From Silene noctiflora (lineage: Eukaryota > Streptophyta > Magnoliopsida > Caryophyllales > Caryophyllaceae): 26,221 nt of DNA. The stretch lies in assembly GCA_009801015.1 (NCBI GenBank), contig VHZZ01013443.1, forward strand, positions 1,162 through 27,382. Reading direction: 5' to 3'. Below the pieces are notes generated by a model. The model was not told the origin of the DNA. It worked only from the letters and a program-made list of their open reading frames with translations, and ran no database searches. A program made the translations under genes and the position numbers. How positions within the stretch are numbered: the stretch's first letter is position 1; the number at the start of each line of letters is the position of its first letter. Below are positions 19,801-26,130 of the stretch, one piece after another.

Positions 19801-22355
19801 TTGCTCAGACCTCAATTACTGACCTTTCTATTCAATGACCTGGCTCTTCAGAGTTTTCTTTAGATGCAGGACTTTGTATGCTGGCAGGTGATTTGAAATC
19901 TCATCATCCCCCTTTATGACTGAGAGAGCCTAGTTGCCTCTGACCTCTGGGGTCCACTGCCATACTTCCCTTTTCCTTAATGCTATATGCAAAAAAAGTA
20001 TATTGAACATTTTATTGTCATGGATGCATGCTTTTTTTTTTCTCTGGTAAAACTTTAATTAAGCTTCAATTATATTTTTCTGGATTCTGGAGAATTCTCA
20101 AGATTCGAAAGATCAGCGACAGGAGTAGGAAATACAAAATATTAAACAGCCTGATAGTAAACGACCAATGACTCAGAAAACTAGTCTCTGCATTGATTGT
20201 CTCTTACTGACAGTGCTTAAGTGAACAATTACAGATGTACGATTTGTGTATGGAATTAAAGAGATCCTTCATCTCTGAATACTGTCATGCAGTATGCTGC
20301 TTGCGATTGTGGTAGTATCTTACGTTATTTGGAATCAAGATTTGTTAAATTCCTACACATGACAAGTTTGTCTAATTCTTGCCAGTTGCCAGGTGTCTAC
20401 ACAACCCCTCTAAGGATGCCTGCACATTAGAATCTTCTAGCTTTATTGCCCTCTGTGAAGTTAATATGACTGTAGCCTGTTGTTCTACTGCAACATATAT
20501 ATTTCTTGACCGTAAACCATTTAATAAGTTCATGAGGTGTACTGGTTCCAACTACAATCTGTTTAGGTTACTGTTTACCTGATCGCCTGCCTTTGTTATT
20601 GGACTGGTAAATTATTTTCTCATTTTGGTTTGTTAATATGCTAATTTATGAAGATGAAAGGCGAAAAAGAGCTTGTAGACAAAATACTGCAGACAGAAAT
20701 AAATATTTTTCTTGCTATTAGAGACGGGAGTGCATTGATGCAACATATGGAAGATTTTTACTATATTGCACTTTTGGAGGTAGGTTTTTTTTTTCTGCTT
20801 ATTCTTTATTCAGTTTTTCTCCAAGAATCTGCCAGTGAGTATTCTTGCATGCTTTTTTCGTTTCTTATCCTTACATAAGTATTTATATTTTAGTTGTACA
20901 TAAATGAGCTGGACAGATATTATAGTTTTATGTGCATATGTTGAGCCATTACGCTTGGTTTCTTGTTCGTAAAACCAACATTGTTGGATTTGTATTTGTT
21001 AGTTTGTGCCTTTGCGGTCCACTTATTTTAATTATGCCTATGTAAAAGAGTGAAACAGCTCAAGAGCACAAGACAGTTGCATTACCATGTCATTCCTCTC
21101 AAATTTGTCCTCCCAAATCACTCCATCGGTGTCATTATCATTATTATCCGTTAATAAGATTATATCCGCGGATGTAATTTCAGCATGTACAAGCTATTGT
21201 TGAGCTCAAGGATGGTCATGGATCTTAGATTCAGTCTAGATCCTTAGATCCAATCCAAATCCTTAGATTCAGATCCAATGGATTATAGATTTGGGTCTCA
21301 ATATTTGGATTTAGCCGTAGGTGTAGGGTTAGATCTGGATCTTTATCCTTTTGTTGAGGTCCAGATCCTATCCACGGACCCTTTTTGTAATAATTTTATT
21401 TAAAATAAAAGTTAAGTAAAAGGTGTAGTAAAATGTATATCGTCATTTTTCTCATTTTTCATAATCGAAGTTGTGTTATTTATTTCTTAATTTTTTTCTT
21501 TAAAAGAACATTGTATTCTTTATTGTATGAGATTCTTTATTGATTTTTTTAAACTTCAATTTTAATATTTAAAAATAATATATTAAGGGAAAAAATCCCA
21601 ACAATTATATTTTAATATTGAACCGAGTAATTTTCTTTATTACGAAAAGGATTCGCAAAAGAATTTCAAATACGTATAGGGTCTGGGTCCACTATTATTG
21701 GTATGTGGATCTGGATTTGGATCCTATAGGACCCTATTCACGTACCCTCAGTTATGTTGTATTAGTACTTTTCGACAAGTTTCTCACACAACCCAACAAA
21801 TTTCTCGTTTGTTCAATTTCGAGGTATATGAAAAACTTGGTTGAGCAGTCTTATGTTAGTATATTAGATTCTCCAATGAGTTATAGACTTGTAGTTCAAC
21901 AAGTTAAAAAGCTCGACAGCTTGACTATATGTTTGTGCACGATGTATACGTTTAAACTAATATGTAAAAAGCTGAACAATACCAAACCGTACACCACAGA
22001 GGCGCAGAGGTTTCCACGTTCTAGGCCATGTTTGGGAAGATTGTGAATTTCTGACCATTTTCATTTAAGCCTCACTGTTCGGAAGAGTGGTATTCTCATC
22101 TTTGTTTAACTGATACGACACATAACATTGAATCGTGCCTGGGTTAAAAATCTTGGAAGATAACCATACAATAGATAAAAGACCACAGGATAGAATAGTG
22201 GTCTTAACTGCTTTTTTTTTTGTCTTTGACGCTTTAATCATTCTCCTCCCGTATCTCTTCTTGTCCCCCATTATCTAATTTTTTTTCATCCTTCAATTTG
22301 ACAGAATGTCAGGTCGAAGTACCAAACTGTATTGAAACCAGATAGCAAGAAATGA
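1512..22355 (+). CDS. HIL1: Plastid C2/class-3 lipase, HIL1-like (18 exons, 859 aa)
   Basis: Coding exons: 1512-1838, 2355-2413, 4076-4157, 4369-4436, 4735-4804, 7952-8033, 9257-9321, 9769-10776, 10930-10992, 11067-11113, 16471-16516, 16607-16686, 16945-17061, 17622-17703, 18761-18886, 19201-19281, 20654-20779, 22305-22355. Every junction is GT..AG and keeps frame. Residues 1-66 look like a plastid transit peptide, about 130-250 a C2-like domain, 252-550 a variable linker and about 552-859 a class-3 lipase. The candidate triad is Ser685 (GHSLGG), Asp745 (HRDIIPTVPR) and His832 (MQHMEDFYY). The architecture matches Arabidopsis HEAT INDUCIBLE LIPASE1 (At4g13550), which releases linolenate from monogalactosyldiacylglycerol in heat-stressed chloroplasts; substrate and role are transferred from that family. 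The start was chosen because CACCATGG is a strong context and heads the transit peptide. No frameshift or early stop was found, so the gene looks functional despite many intronic transposons. Confidence 0.85.
1839..2354 (+). other. Intron 1, no recognised content
   Basis: 516 bp, AT-rich, GTATGT donor and TTGCAG acceptor. I see no terminal repeats, tandem repeats or conserved coding sequence in it. Confidence 0.6.
2355..2413 (+). other. Exon 2: short conserved linker exon
   Basis: GCAG|GATAAT acceptor and GA|GTATGT donor. It encodes DNLERQEFDAVGCKTVYLS plus two bases of Glu129, and joins in frame to SFVREIYDG of exon 3. It sits between the hydrophobic stretch and the C2-like domain. The clean phase-2 junction is the main evidence. 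Confidence 0.8.
2980..3174. repeat. Fold-back MITE-like element in intron 2
   Basis: The ends are imperfect reverse complements over about 55 bases: CATGAAACATTCTT at 2980-2993 against AAGAATTTCTCATG at 3161-3174, then TGTACCAC against GTGGTACA, and CCAATGAGAA (3031-3040) against TTCTCATTGG (3116-3125). A smaller hairpin, GGTGTACCA/TGGTACACC, lies in the left arm (3004-3026). No target duplication is convincing and the superfamily is unknown. Confidence 0.6.
3590..3850. repeat. Degraded dispersed repeat with GA microsatellite (intron 2)
   Basis: A short GA run lies at about 3625-3642. The following segment (ACCAATCGGCGATAGGAGTA from 3678, then CATTGGTTTATAAAGTAGTGG from 3700) resembles noncoding parts of plant LTR elements by style. 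I saw no termini. The rest of intron 2 (2414-4075) shows nothing else I can name. Confidence 0.3.
4963..5759 (-). mobile_element. Non-autonomous Helitron, inserted in reverse in intron 5
   Basis: On the minus strand the element begins TCCCCTATATACTAAAAGAT (5759 downward) and ends CTAG at 4966-4963. Eight bases before the CTAG is a hairpin, CCGTG-6-CACGG (4975-4990). It sits between A (5760, minus strand) and T (4962), as Helitrons do, without a target duplication. These four features together are diagnostic of the superfamily. The 797-bp body is AT-rich with an ATTAATT-rich stretch (about 5615-5660) and has no Rep/helicase frame, so it needs enzymes from elsewhere. Confidence 0.85.
5760..6925 (+). 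other. Intron 5 remainder, no recognised content
   Basis: AT-rich intron sequence between the Helitron and the hAT-like element. Open frames here are short, lack similarity to anything I recognise and are not supported as exons. 7607-7951 is the normal intron end with TTGCAG acceptor. Confidence 0.5.
6926..7598. mobile_element. hAT-like non-autonomous element in intron 5
   Basis: The octamer TCTGAAGG flanks the block on both sides (6918-6925 and 7599-7606), the length of a hAT target duplication. The right end (GGGGGCCTTGTTCA.., then GGTTGAACACC and ACGGGCCTG at 7590-7598) and the left part (GTGGCCCTGTACGAAATC from 6943) resemble a plant family derived from hAT elements. The left terminus CGTCTGG is a poor mate for CAGGCCCG, so the left boundary is uncertain. 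It contains a nested Stowaway MITE. Confidence 0.5.
7023..7113. mobile_element. Stowaway MITE, 91 bp, almost perfect hairpin
   Basis: CTCCCTCC..GGAGGGAG ends are flanked by TA (7021-7022 and 7114-7115). The 32-base arms (7023-7054 and 7082-7113) are reverse complements with one mismatch and leave a 27-base loop. This is the standard Tc1/mariner-type Stowaway form and looks recently inserted. Confidence 0.9.
8317..8740. mobile_element. Decayed Stowaway-like element in intron 6
   Basis: TA then CTCCTCCAAAACAATCC at 8317 resembles a Stowaway end. The body turns C-rich with CCACCACCAGACGCC-type sequence (about 8560-8600), then reaches ATTTTCCTTAAAACTTGTGC (8722-8741). That closely resembles TTTCCTTAAAATTTGTGCC inside the right end of the Stowaway-like element in intron 10 (16065-16083). 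The right terminus appears to be cut off by the SINE that starts near 8741. Confidence 0.4.
8741..8935 (+). mobile_element. tRNA-derived SINE in intron 6
   Basis: TGGTTGAATGG at 8752-8762 fits the pol III box A consensus TRGYNNANNGG exactly; TACTCGATGCT at 8781-8791 is a degraded box B (8 of 11) at normal spacing. The body (CAGCTGCACACATCCGTCCT, then CGCAATTTGTGGGAGCCCTTGAAGCAT) is of a widespread plant SINE type, and the tail is TGTTGTTGT (8921-8929). No target duplication was found. A short related fragment, GAAACATCTTTTGTGCTGTTAA, is in intron 7 (9522-9543). Confidence 0.7.
9322..9768 (+). other. Intron 7, only a short SINE-like scrap
   Basis: 447 bp with a 22-base match (9522-9543) to the SINE in intron 6 (8821-8843), differing by a gap and a substitution. 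Nothing else is recognisable; the open frames overlapping here are not supported as genes. Confidence 0.45.
9769..10776 (+). other. Exon 8: long linker (336 aa) and lipase entry helix
   Basis: ACAG|GTAAAA acceptor and ACACAG|GTAACA donor. This single 1008-bp exon encodes residues 252-587. It starts VKYRSFDEIDEDKKWWRIPF, passes through a Ser/Asp-rich low-complexity part (about 345-400), a predicted helical part and an acidic stretch near 505-522 (GDDTENEND..KEDNDDLDYF). It ends in a helix, AMEAWAMLATSLGHPSLIK, that leads into the lipase fold. The middle is probably disordered and fast-evolving. No catalytic motif is in this exon. Confidence 0.75.
11613..11710. repeat. 36-bp tandem repeat, about 2.6 copies (intron 10)
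   Basis: GGGCTAAACGAGAGAAAAGAGCG at 11614 recurs as GGGCTAAATGAGAGAAAAGAGCG at 11650 and, degraded, as AGGCTTATTGAGCGAAAAAAAG at 11686. The period is 36 bases. The repeat is purine-rich on the + strand and noncoding. Confidence 0.75.
11983..12495 (+). repeat. 5' LTR of the Copia element
   Basis: Starts TGTTGAAG and ends CACCAACA. It is rich in TTCTAGAA-like motifs in the first 200 bases and has TATAAATA at 12259-12266, likely the LTR promoter. Compared with the 3' LTR there are roughly fifteen to twenty substitutions and several indels, including an extra TCTAGAAGAG-type unit near 12090-12100. The insertion is therefore not very recent. Confidence 0.92.
12498..12509 (+). other. Primer binding site (initiator Met tRNA)
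   Basis: TGGTATCAGAGC lies two bases after the 5' LTR. It is the usual initiator-Met tRNA complement of plant Copia elements. Confidence 0.9.
12542..13144 (+). pseudogene. Copia gag (UBN2-type) with early stop, partial
   Basis: An ATG-started frame of 200 codons begins MASATNTLLPAPLDFFGENY. Typical Copia gag features are DHWCIKLKLFFRANALWEIV (about residues 21-40), AKEAWDLLQKEFY (about 95-107) and LVGSLLTHD at the end (UBN2 family). It stops at TAG (13142-13144), before any CCHC zinc knuckle; the same frame continues KFKTQESSEDAPSFQD beyond it. Three codons contain N. In the element it would package RNA, but this copy is truncated. Confidence 0.8.
13234..13730 (+). pseudogene. Copia pol remnant: integrase tail to reverse transcriptase start
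   Basis: One frame holds a low-complexity connector (from 13234), then KKNLSEIYEECTA, FEEPKDFDEAFKH, an in-frame TAG (13501) and TGA (13507), then QEAMETEINM and KVIGIKWVYKIKLKP with GYSQQAGIDYGDTFAPVV. These are the opening motifs of the Copia reverse transcriptase (RVT_2). Between INM and KVIG the family motif is found in another frame, so two compensating indels are present. The catalytic YVDD region is absent. After about 13730 the coding similarity ends. Confidence 0.8.
13858..13869 (+). other. Polypurine tract before the 3' LTR
   Basis: CTCGAGGAGGAG abuts the TGTTGAAG start of the 3' LTR; the GAGGAGGAG part (13861-13869) is the probable plus-strand primer. The same 12-mer occurs 121 bases upstream at 13737-13748. 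Confidence 0.75.
13870..14363 (+). repeat. 3' LTR of the Copia element
   Basis: 494 bp from TGTTGAAG to CACCAACA, matching the 5' LTR over its length, with the CTATAAATA box kept. It is followed by the TGATG target duplicate. Confidence 0.92.
14578..15017. mobile_element. hAT-type non-autonomous element, 440 bp
   Basis: The ends are TAGACCTCGCAAA (14578-14590) and TTTGCCAGGTGTA (15005-15017), reverse complements apart from two bases. They are flanked by ATCACAAC (14570-14577) and ACCACAAC (15018-15025), an 8-bp duplication with one mismatch. The body carries GGGTCGGGT-type repeats near both ends. It sits inside the Stowaway-like element. Confidence 0.75.
15617..15998. mobile_element. PIF/Harbinger (Tourist-like) MITE, 382 bp
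   Basis: GAGCATCCACAT at the left and ATGTGGATGCTC at the right are perfect 12-base terminal repeats, flanked by TAA (15614-15616 and 15999-16001). A second inverted repeat, CCACATTGAAGAGGA (15622-15636) against TCCTCTTCAATGTGG (about 15678-15692), forms a hairpin in the left third. It is nested in the Stowaway-like element. Confidence 0.85.
17062..17621 (+). other. Intron 13 with an 18-bp direct repeat
   Basis: GGTTATTTGGTTGATCAG occurs at 17192-17209 and again at 17237-17254, a 45-base spacing, suggesting a small local duplication. Nothing else is recognisable. Confidence 0.6.
17704..18760 (+). other. Intron 14, no recognised content
   Basis: 1057 bp. No transposon ends, exons or RNA genes could be supported. 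The acceptor TGCTAG at 18755-18760 precedes KVKDSWRVVN. Confidence 0.5.
19282..20653 (+). other. Intron 16, no recognised content
   Basis: 1372 bp with a GTATGT donor and a weak ATGAAG acceptor at 20648-20653. The acceptor lacks a pyrimidine before AG, yet it is the only one giving the MKGEKELVDK continuation. A short open frame at 20379-20582 has no coding signature I recognise. Confidence 0.5.
21207..21750. mobile_element. Possible hAT-like repeat in intron 17
   Basis: Both ends are rich in GGATC/GATCC words (TAGATCCTTAGATCCAATCC from 21236; GTGGATCTGGATTTGGATCC near 21705-21724). The outer sequences AAGGATGGTCATGG and CACGTACCCT look like very poor inverted ends. No clear target duplication was found, and the middle is AT-rich. 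Confidence 0.3.
22305..22355 (+). other. Exon 18: C-terminal exon and stop codon
   Basis: The acceptor TTTGACAG|AATGTC gives NVRSKYQTVLKPDSKK and TGA at 22353-22355. An alternative acceptor 7 bases downstream (GTCAG|GTCGAAG) stays open only for VEVPNCIETR and then stops; the first choice gives the basic tail expected of the family. A possible donor, CAG|GTAATC, follows at 22361, so the 3' UTR may itself be spliced. Confidence 0.75.
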
Positions 22356-22375
22356 GACAGGTAATCTATGAACTA

Positions 22376-22633
22376 CTCCCTCCATTCAACTCCACACTAC
22401 ACTTTTCTTTTTTCACGTTTGCCAACGCGGGTTTTGGGCGTTAAATATCTTTAGCTACGTATTTGCAAAAAATATAAAAGTTAGATATTTATAATGTACT
22501 CGTCAAGACGAATCAAACAAGATCNCACATGAATATATTTTTACTTATGTATTGAGAGAAAAATGAACTTGAAGGCTCATTTGTGAATAGTGTGCAAAAT
22601 AGATAAGTGTAGTGTGGAGTTGAATGGAGGGAG
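22376..22633. mobile_element. Stowaway MITE, 258 bp, just after the stop codon
   Basis: CTCCCTCC..GGAGGGAG ends are flanked by TA (22374-22375 and 22634-22635). The arms are reverse complements over about 38 bases with two or three mismatches (CTCCCTCCATTCAACTCCAC at the left). It starts 20 bp after the TGA of the lipase gene, so it lies in the 3' UTR or in a 3' UTR intron. Confidence 0.9.
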
Positions 22634-23094
22634 TATTACTTATGATGTTTCATGGTTGTTTCTCGACTCTCGGTTTTCAGCTGCAGTAACATGAACCCTT
22701 ACAAAAAAAAAGATGAGCATTGTTAAATCATATGCAATGACACCATGAATAATGTTATTCCTTCCACAGTCCACACTGTTGCCTAATATATGTAGTAATC
22801 AACTAATCATCTTTCAATCGTTAAAATGACAGAACAGGAGTAGGCGGTGGCAGATATTGGAGCAAAAGGATAAGGGGACAAGGTGCAAACCTATGATCTC
22901 CCGTTTGAAATATTAACTACTCAATTACTAGGACAACAGGTCTAATATTAACTCTTGTACTAAGTTGTACGAAGCATATGAACTTTACAAGCCGGATGGG
23001 GCAGTCCTCCTTCACCAACCCATAGTAACACATAAATCTGCTACTGAGACCAAATAGATAGTTGTCATGCTACCTTCGGAGTTTCAGATGATAT

Positions 23095-23353
23095 TGTGAA
23101 GTACAGAGTACTTTACGTGGGCCACTTATGGCTGTTTCAGGTGATCCGCAACACCTGAAAATCAAGATGATGGGTTAATAGAGTGCAAGACAGTGCTGTA
23201 GATGGTTTGAAATTTAGCCAGTGTACTGGATCTGCACCTGTACATATCAATGTGTGTGTGTGTCAGTATTTGCAACTTTGCAACTTTGCAACTTTGCAAC
23301 TGTACAATGTGTACATGTTCTCCGTAATTACTTTGCATATCATGCAATTGGTA
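23095..23353 (+). other. Candidate 3' UTR segment with 8-bp tandem repeats
   Basis: TTTGCAAC is repeated four times in tandem (23269-23300), after a TG run (about 23249-23263). A CAG|GTAATC donor just after the stop codon and acceptor-like TTTCAG sites here (23083-23088 and 23136-23141) would allow a 3' UTR intron that removes the Stowaway MITE. No poly(A) signal could be fixed. The 22636-23094 stretch shows nothing else. Confidence 0.3.
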
Positions 23354-23808
23354 TTTTTTTTTTTTTTTTTTGTTAAAAAGTAAGAATTATATTAGCAAAC
23401 CAACCATCCAATTACATCAAATTCAACCTTTTGAAAAAAAACAGGGCTAGATGTTTAGTTTGTGTTTTTATTTTTTTTTTTTTTTTTATCCTGCCAATAA
23501 TTAGTCTCAGGCCTAGGAACCATTCCCTCAATTCTGCATTTATTTCTAGCTATCCACAGATAATAAAGGCCCTGCATACACCTTCCTCATTGACCACCTC
23601 ACTCTCCATCTAAGCCACCATTACGTATATAGCTAGTTTATGGAATTCTGATCTGCACCATCACACTCAGCAATGCCAGATACCTCTTACTGAACTTGCA
23701 TAAGAAAAATAAATGCTCGTGATCCTCATTTTAGACACCACATAAGAAACATACTATATCAGTGTTAATATTTATTCTGCTTAATCTATCTTTGCTATCT
23801 TTCGTTAA
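23354..23808 (-). pseudogene. 5'-truncated LINE fragment with zf-RVT domain
   Basis: On the minus strand, the frame starting at 23760 reads CFLCG, then EDHEHLFFLCKFS and GLYYLWIARNKCRIEG, the zinc-binding C-terminal region (zf-RVT) of plant LINE reverse transcriptases. Four in-frame stops show it is dead. An A-rich stretch lies at about 23467-23488 and the terminal poly(A) tail is the T run at 23354-23371. The catalytic RT part is missing; the element is truncated at or near the Harbinger-like end at 23809. Confidence 0.75.
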
Positions 23809-24098
23809 GGCCATGTTCTTTTGGATTTAACTTTTTTGAACCAAATTTATAGGATTTTAATAAAGTTAAGGTTGAACTTTTCTAAACTGAATTTATAGGA
23901 GCTTAACTGAACTTCTAGGAAAATAGTTATAAATTGAGTTAAACTTATAAGATCTGAACTGAATTTATACGATATGAACTTTTCTAAACTGAATTTACAA
24001 GATTTGAACTGAAATTAAAAAGAGATCAAAGGCCTAAATGCCTAATAGTCTTTCCCGGACTGCAATTTATAACTGAAATTAAGTCCGAAAAAACAGAA
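23809..24098. mobile_element. Harbinger-like MITE, first copy
   Basis: GGCCATGTTCTTTTGGATTTAA opens the block and TTAAGTCCGAAAAAACAGAACC closes it, reverse complements with a few mismatches. The body repeats TGAACTGAATTTATA-type words. TAA precedes it and TTA follows. It may be one arm of a larger element that ends at 24988. Confidence 0.55.
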
Positions 24099-24780
24099 CC
24101 TTATTTTACTGCGCCAAAAAAAGGAAGGGAAATTTTACCCGAGTATTTCAGTTTAATATGTTGTACATCTACCTTTTTAAAATTTTATGTTATACCCTGA
24201 AAGTTATACATTAATCTATATCATGACCTTATTGATTGTCTTCTTGTTAATTGATCTATTAAATTGCCTTTTTTTTACCATTATAACCCGCTCATTTACC
24301 TATTATGTCGGCGAATTACCCGCTAGCCCACTCAATAATAGTACTTGAATCTAACTAACCATTCATGAAACCTCCATTATCATTTCATGCTTCATAATGT
24401 AAGTTTTTAATTGTAGTTTGTACTTACTAAAAGTGATTAGTGATATTCTCATAAAGGGCCATGATATGAGATTAATAAGTCAAAATGGAAGTCGAAGTAC
24501 AGTTGTTTGAGGAGGGATAAAGTTTATGGAGAGGTGAAGGAGACCATGATGGAGAATAAGTAAGAAATTCAAGGTACATCAATATAATATAGAGAAGGTA
24601 ATGCTTTATTTTTTTGTATTGATACTGATTGAGCTAAACTAAACTGATAAGAACTAAAAAACTTAATAACAATAAACAACATCAATAATAATAATAAATA
24701 ATATAAATACAAAAATAAATATAAATATAAATATAATAACAGTATTAAAAAAATTACAACAATTTTGGAATGACTTGACT
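24099..24780. other. AT-rich spacer with low-complexity run
   Basis: No gene. It contains an AATAATAAATAATATAAATA-type run (about 24680-24745). It lies between the two Harbinger-like ends and is flanked by TTA on both sides, so it might be an insertion between them. Confidence 0.4.
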
Positions 24781-24988
24781 TAGGTCATGTTTTTTCGGAT
24801 GGAGTAGGTCATGTTTTTTCGGATGGAACAAGCTGAACTGAACTAAATTGAGCTGATCTTAGTGTAGCTGAATGAACTGACTTGAAGTAAGAGTTATTTT
24901 GGGAAGAGATGGACTAAATTGAAGTAAACTGAATATAGCTGAATTTAACTGAAATGAATTTCAAAATTAAGTCCGAAAGAACATGGGC
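24781..24988. mobile_element. Harbinger-like MITE, second copy with duplicated end
   Basis: TAGGTCATGTTTTTTCGGATGGA occurs twice in tandem (24781-24804 and 24805-24828). The block closes with TTAAGTCCGAAAGAACATGGGC (24967-24988) followed by TAA. The body has AACTGAACTAAATTGAGCTGA-type words like the first copy. Confidence 0.55.
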
Positions 24989-25004
24989 TAAAAGAAAAGG
25001 GGTG

Positions 25005-25240
25005 GTGCTCATTCATGGATGGATTTTACTATTTCATGAACGTAAATGACCATTTTATCCCTCTTATTTATTTCAATGACCTCATTTTCTTTTCATTCCA
25101 ATTCCATTTGTTCCAATTTTCTCCCTCTAACCCCAATCACCTCCACTCGTCAGTCACCATCCACCACCGTCAACGCCGCCCCTTGCTACACAGGCCGATC
25201 TTGACGACCTCCTCAAACCGGCCATCAGACGATCTCGGAG
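25005..25240. repeat. C-rich dispersed repeat, copy 1
   Basis: It opens GGTGGTGCTCATTCATGGATGG, passes AATGACCATTTTATCCC, and becomes C-rich (CACCATCCACCACC, 25156-25169). The same order of motifs is found at 25552, so both are copies of one family. The superfamily is unknown, and the frame at 25015-25251 is not a convincing gene. Confidence 0.4.
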
Positions 25241-25551
25241 ATCTGTCTTAAAAAAATAGTTTAAATTACTAAAATAGCAAAAAAATACAAAAAAAATACA
25301 AAACATTGAAAAAAATGAAAATACAAAAATCAAACAAACGTTTCACATCAAGCGTTTCACATCACATCACACCCTGCCTATTCGAACGTCGATGGCCGTT
25401 GTCCCTCTTCCCAACATCGGCGACAATTTATGCATACCCTAATTTAATTAGTGTAAATTAATTCCTTAATTTGATATAATATAAATAAAAAAATCAAGAA
25501 TTACAATTATTACTTGATCGATACGAGAGTTAACATCCATAATTGTGTAAT
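25241..25551. other. Unassigned AT-rich spacer
   Basis: No coding frame, terminal repeat or RNA gene was found. A short repeat, CGTTTCACATCA/GCGTTTCACATCACATCACA, lies near 25339-25372. Confidence 0.5.
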
Positions 25552-26130
25552 GGGTCATGCTCATTTATAGACATGATTTACTCAATTATGGACATAATTT
25601 ATTCAATTATGGACATGAATGACCATTGTACCCGTGTCATACAATACCATTTTTTGTTCACAAACCAATTAAATCCTTTCAATTCCCCCATCAATTATCA
25701 ACCACCACCACCACCATCCTCAACAACCACCTTCTCATTGCTCCCTCCTCTGCCCCACCACCCAGACACTTACACACAGCCGCCTAGAGCCAACCACCGT
25801 AGGCCTGCCACCATCGGACCTTCTGGCTCCTACTAACGAAAATAAAAAAAATTATGGAACCCCTTCCTCCCCCTCCCCTACCATGATCGGACCACCATCT
25901 CCTTCCCGCCTCAGACAAAAACCACCCCGATACCTCCGCCCACTGCAATCTGCACCTTCTTCCATCGGCTACCATCATCGTCGTACACCTACCANCACTA
26001 TTCCCCCTACCCCAAACCCACGACCACCCTCCCTCCCCTACTTCAGCCGCACGACCACCATACCCCACTCCTAAAACAACGACCCATTTCGTACCCCCCC
26101 TCCGGTGACCAGATCCCCAACCCCGACCAC
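25552..26130. repeat. C-rich dispersed repeat, copy 2
   Basis: It opens GGTCATGCTCATTTATAGAC and carries a 21-bp unit in tandem (ATGATTTACTCAATTATGGAC at 25573-25593 and ATAATTTATTCAATTATGGAC at 25594-25614). It then passes AATGACCATTGTACCC and a long CCACCACC-rich arm. Open frames on both strands here reflect base skew, not genes. The right end is not visible. Confidence 0.4.

Larger units (their letters stand above)
10930..20779 (+). other. Exons 9-17: class-3 lipase catalytic domain
   Basis: Nine exons encode residues 588-843 of an alpha/beta hydrolase. Motifs in order: LVVAFRGTE (599-607, oxyanion-hole strand), WKDLITDL (611-618), VHSGFLSAYDSV (640-651), GHSLGGALATLLALEL (683-698, nucleophile Ser685), YNFGSPRVGN (714-723), WRVVNHRDIIPTVPR (738-752, probable acid Asp745) and DGSALMQHMEDFYYIALLE (825-843). 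The His758 in GYSHV matches the non-catalytic His of fungal lipases, so His832 is the better candidate for the third triad member. The order and spacing fit Lipase_3 enzymes. All intron phases are consistent. Confidence 0.85.

Noticed and set aside
20379..20582. Open frame in intron 16 as an extra exon
   Set aside because: No suitable splice sites in the right phase, and exons 16 and 17 join directly into a continuous lipase sequence.
22312..22344. Alternative exon 18 acceptor reading VEVPNCIETR
   Set aside because: It truncates the tail; the acceptor at 22304 gives a continuous basic C terminus that fits the family.
23269..23300. Short tandem repeats as a CRISPR-like array
   Set aside because: Units are 8 bp with no spacers, in plant DNA; it is a simple microsatellite.
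25543..26074. Pro- and Gly-rich ORFs at the right end
   Set aside because: Products of CCACC/GGTGG skew in a repeat; the 21-bp tandem explains the repeated IMDxIYS peptide.
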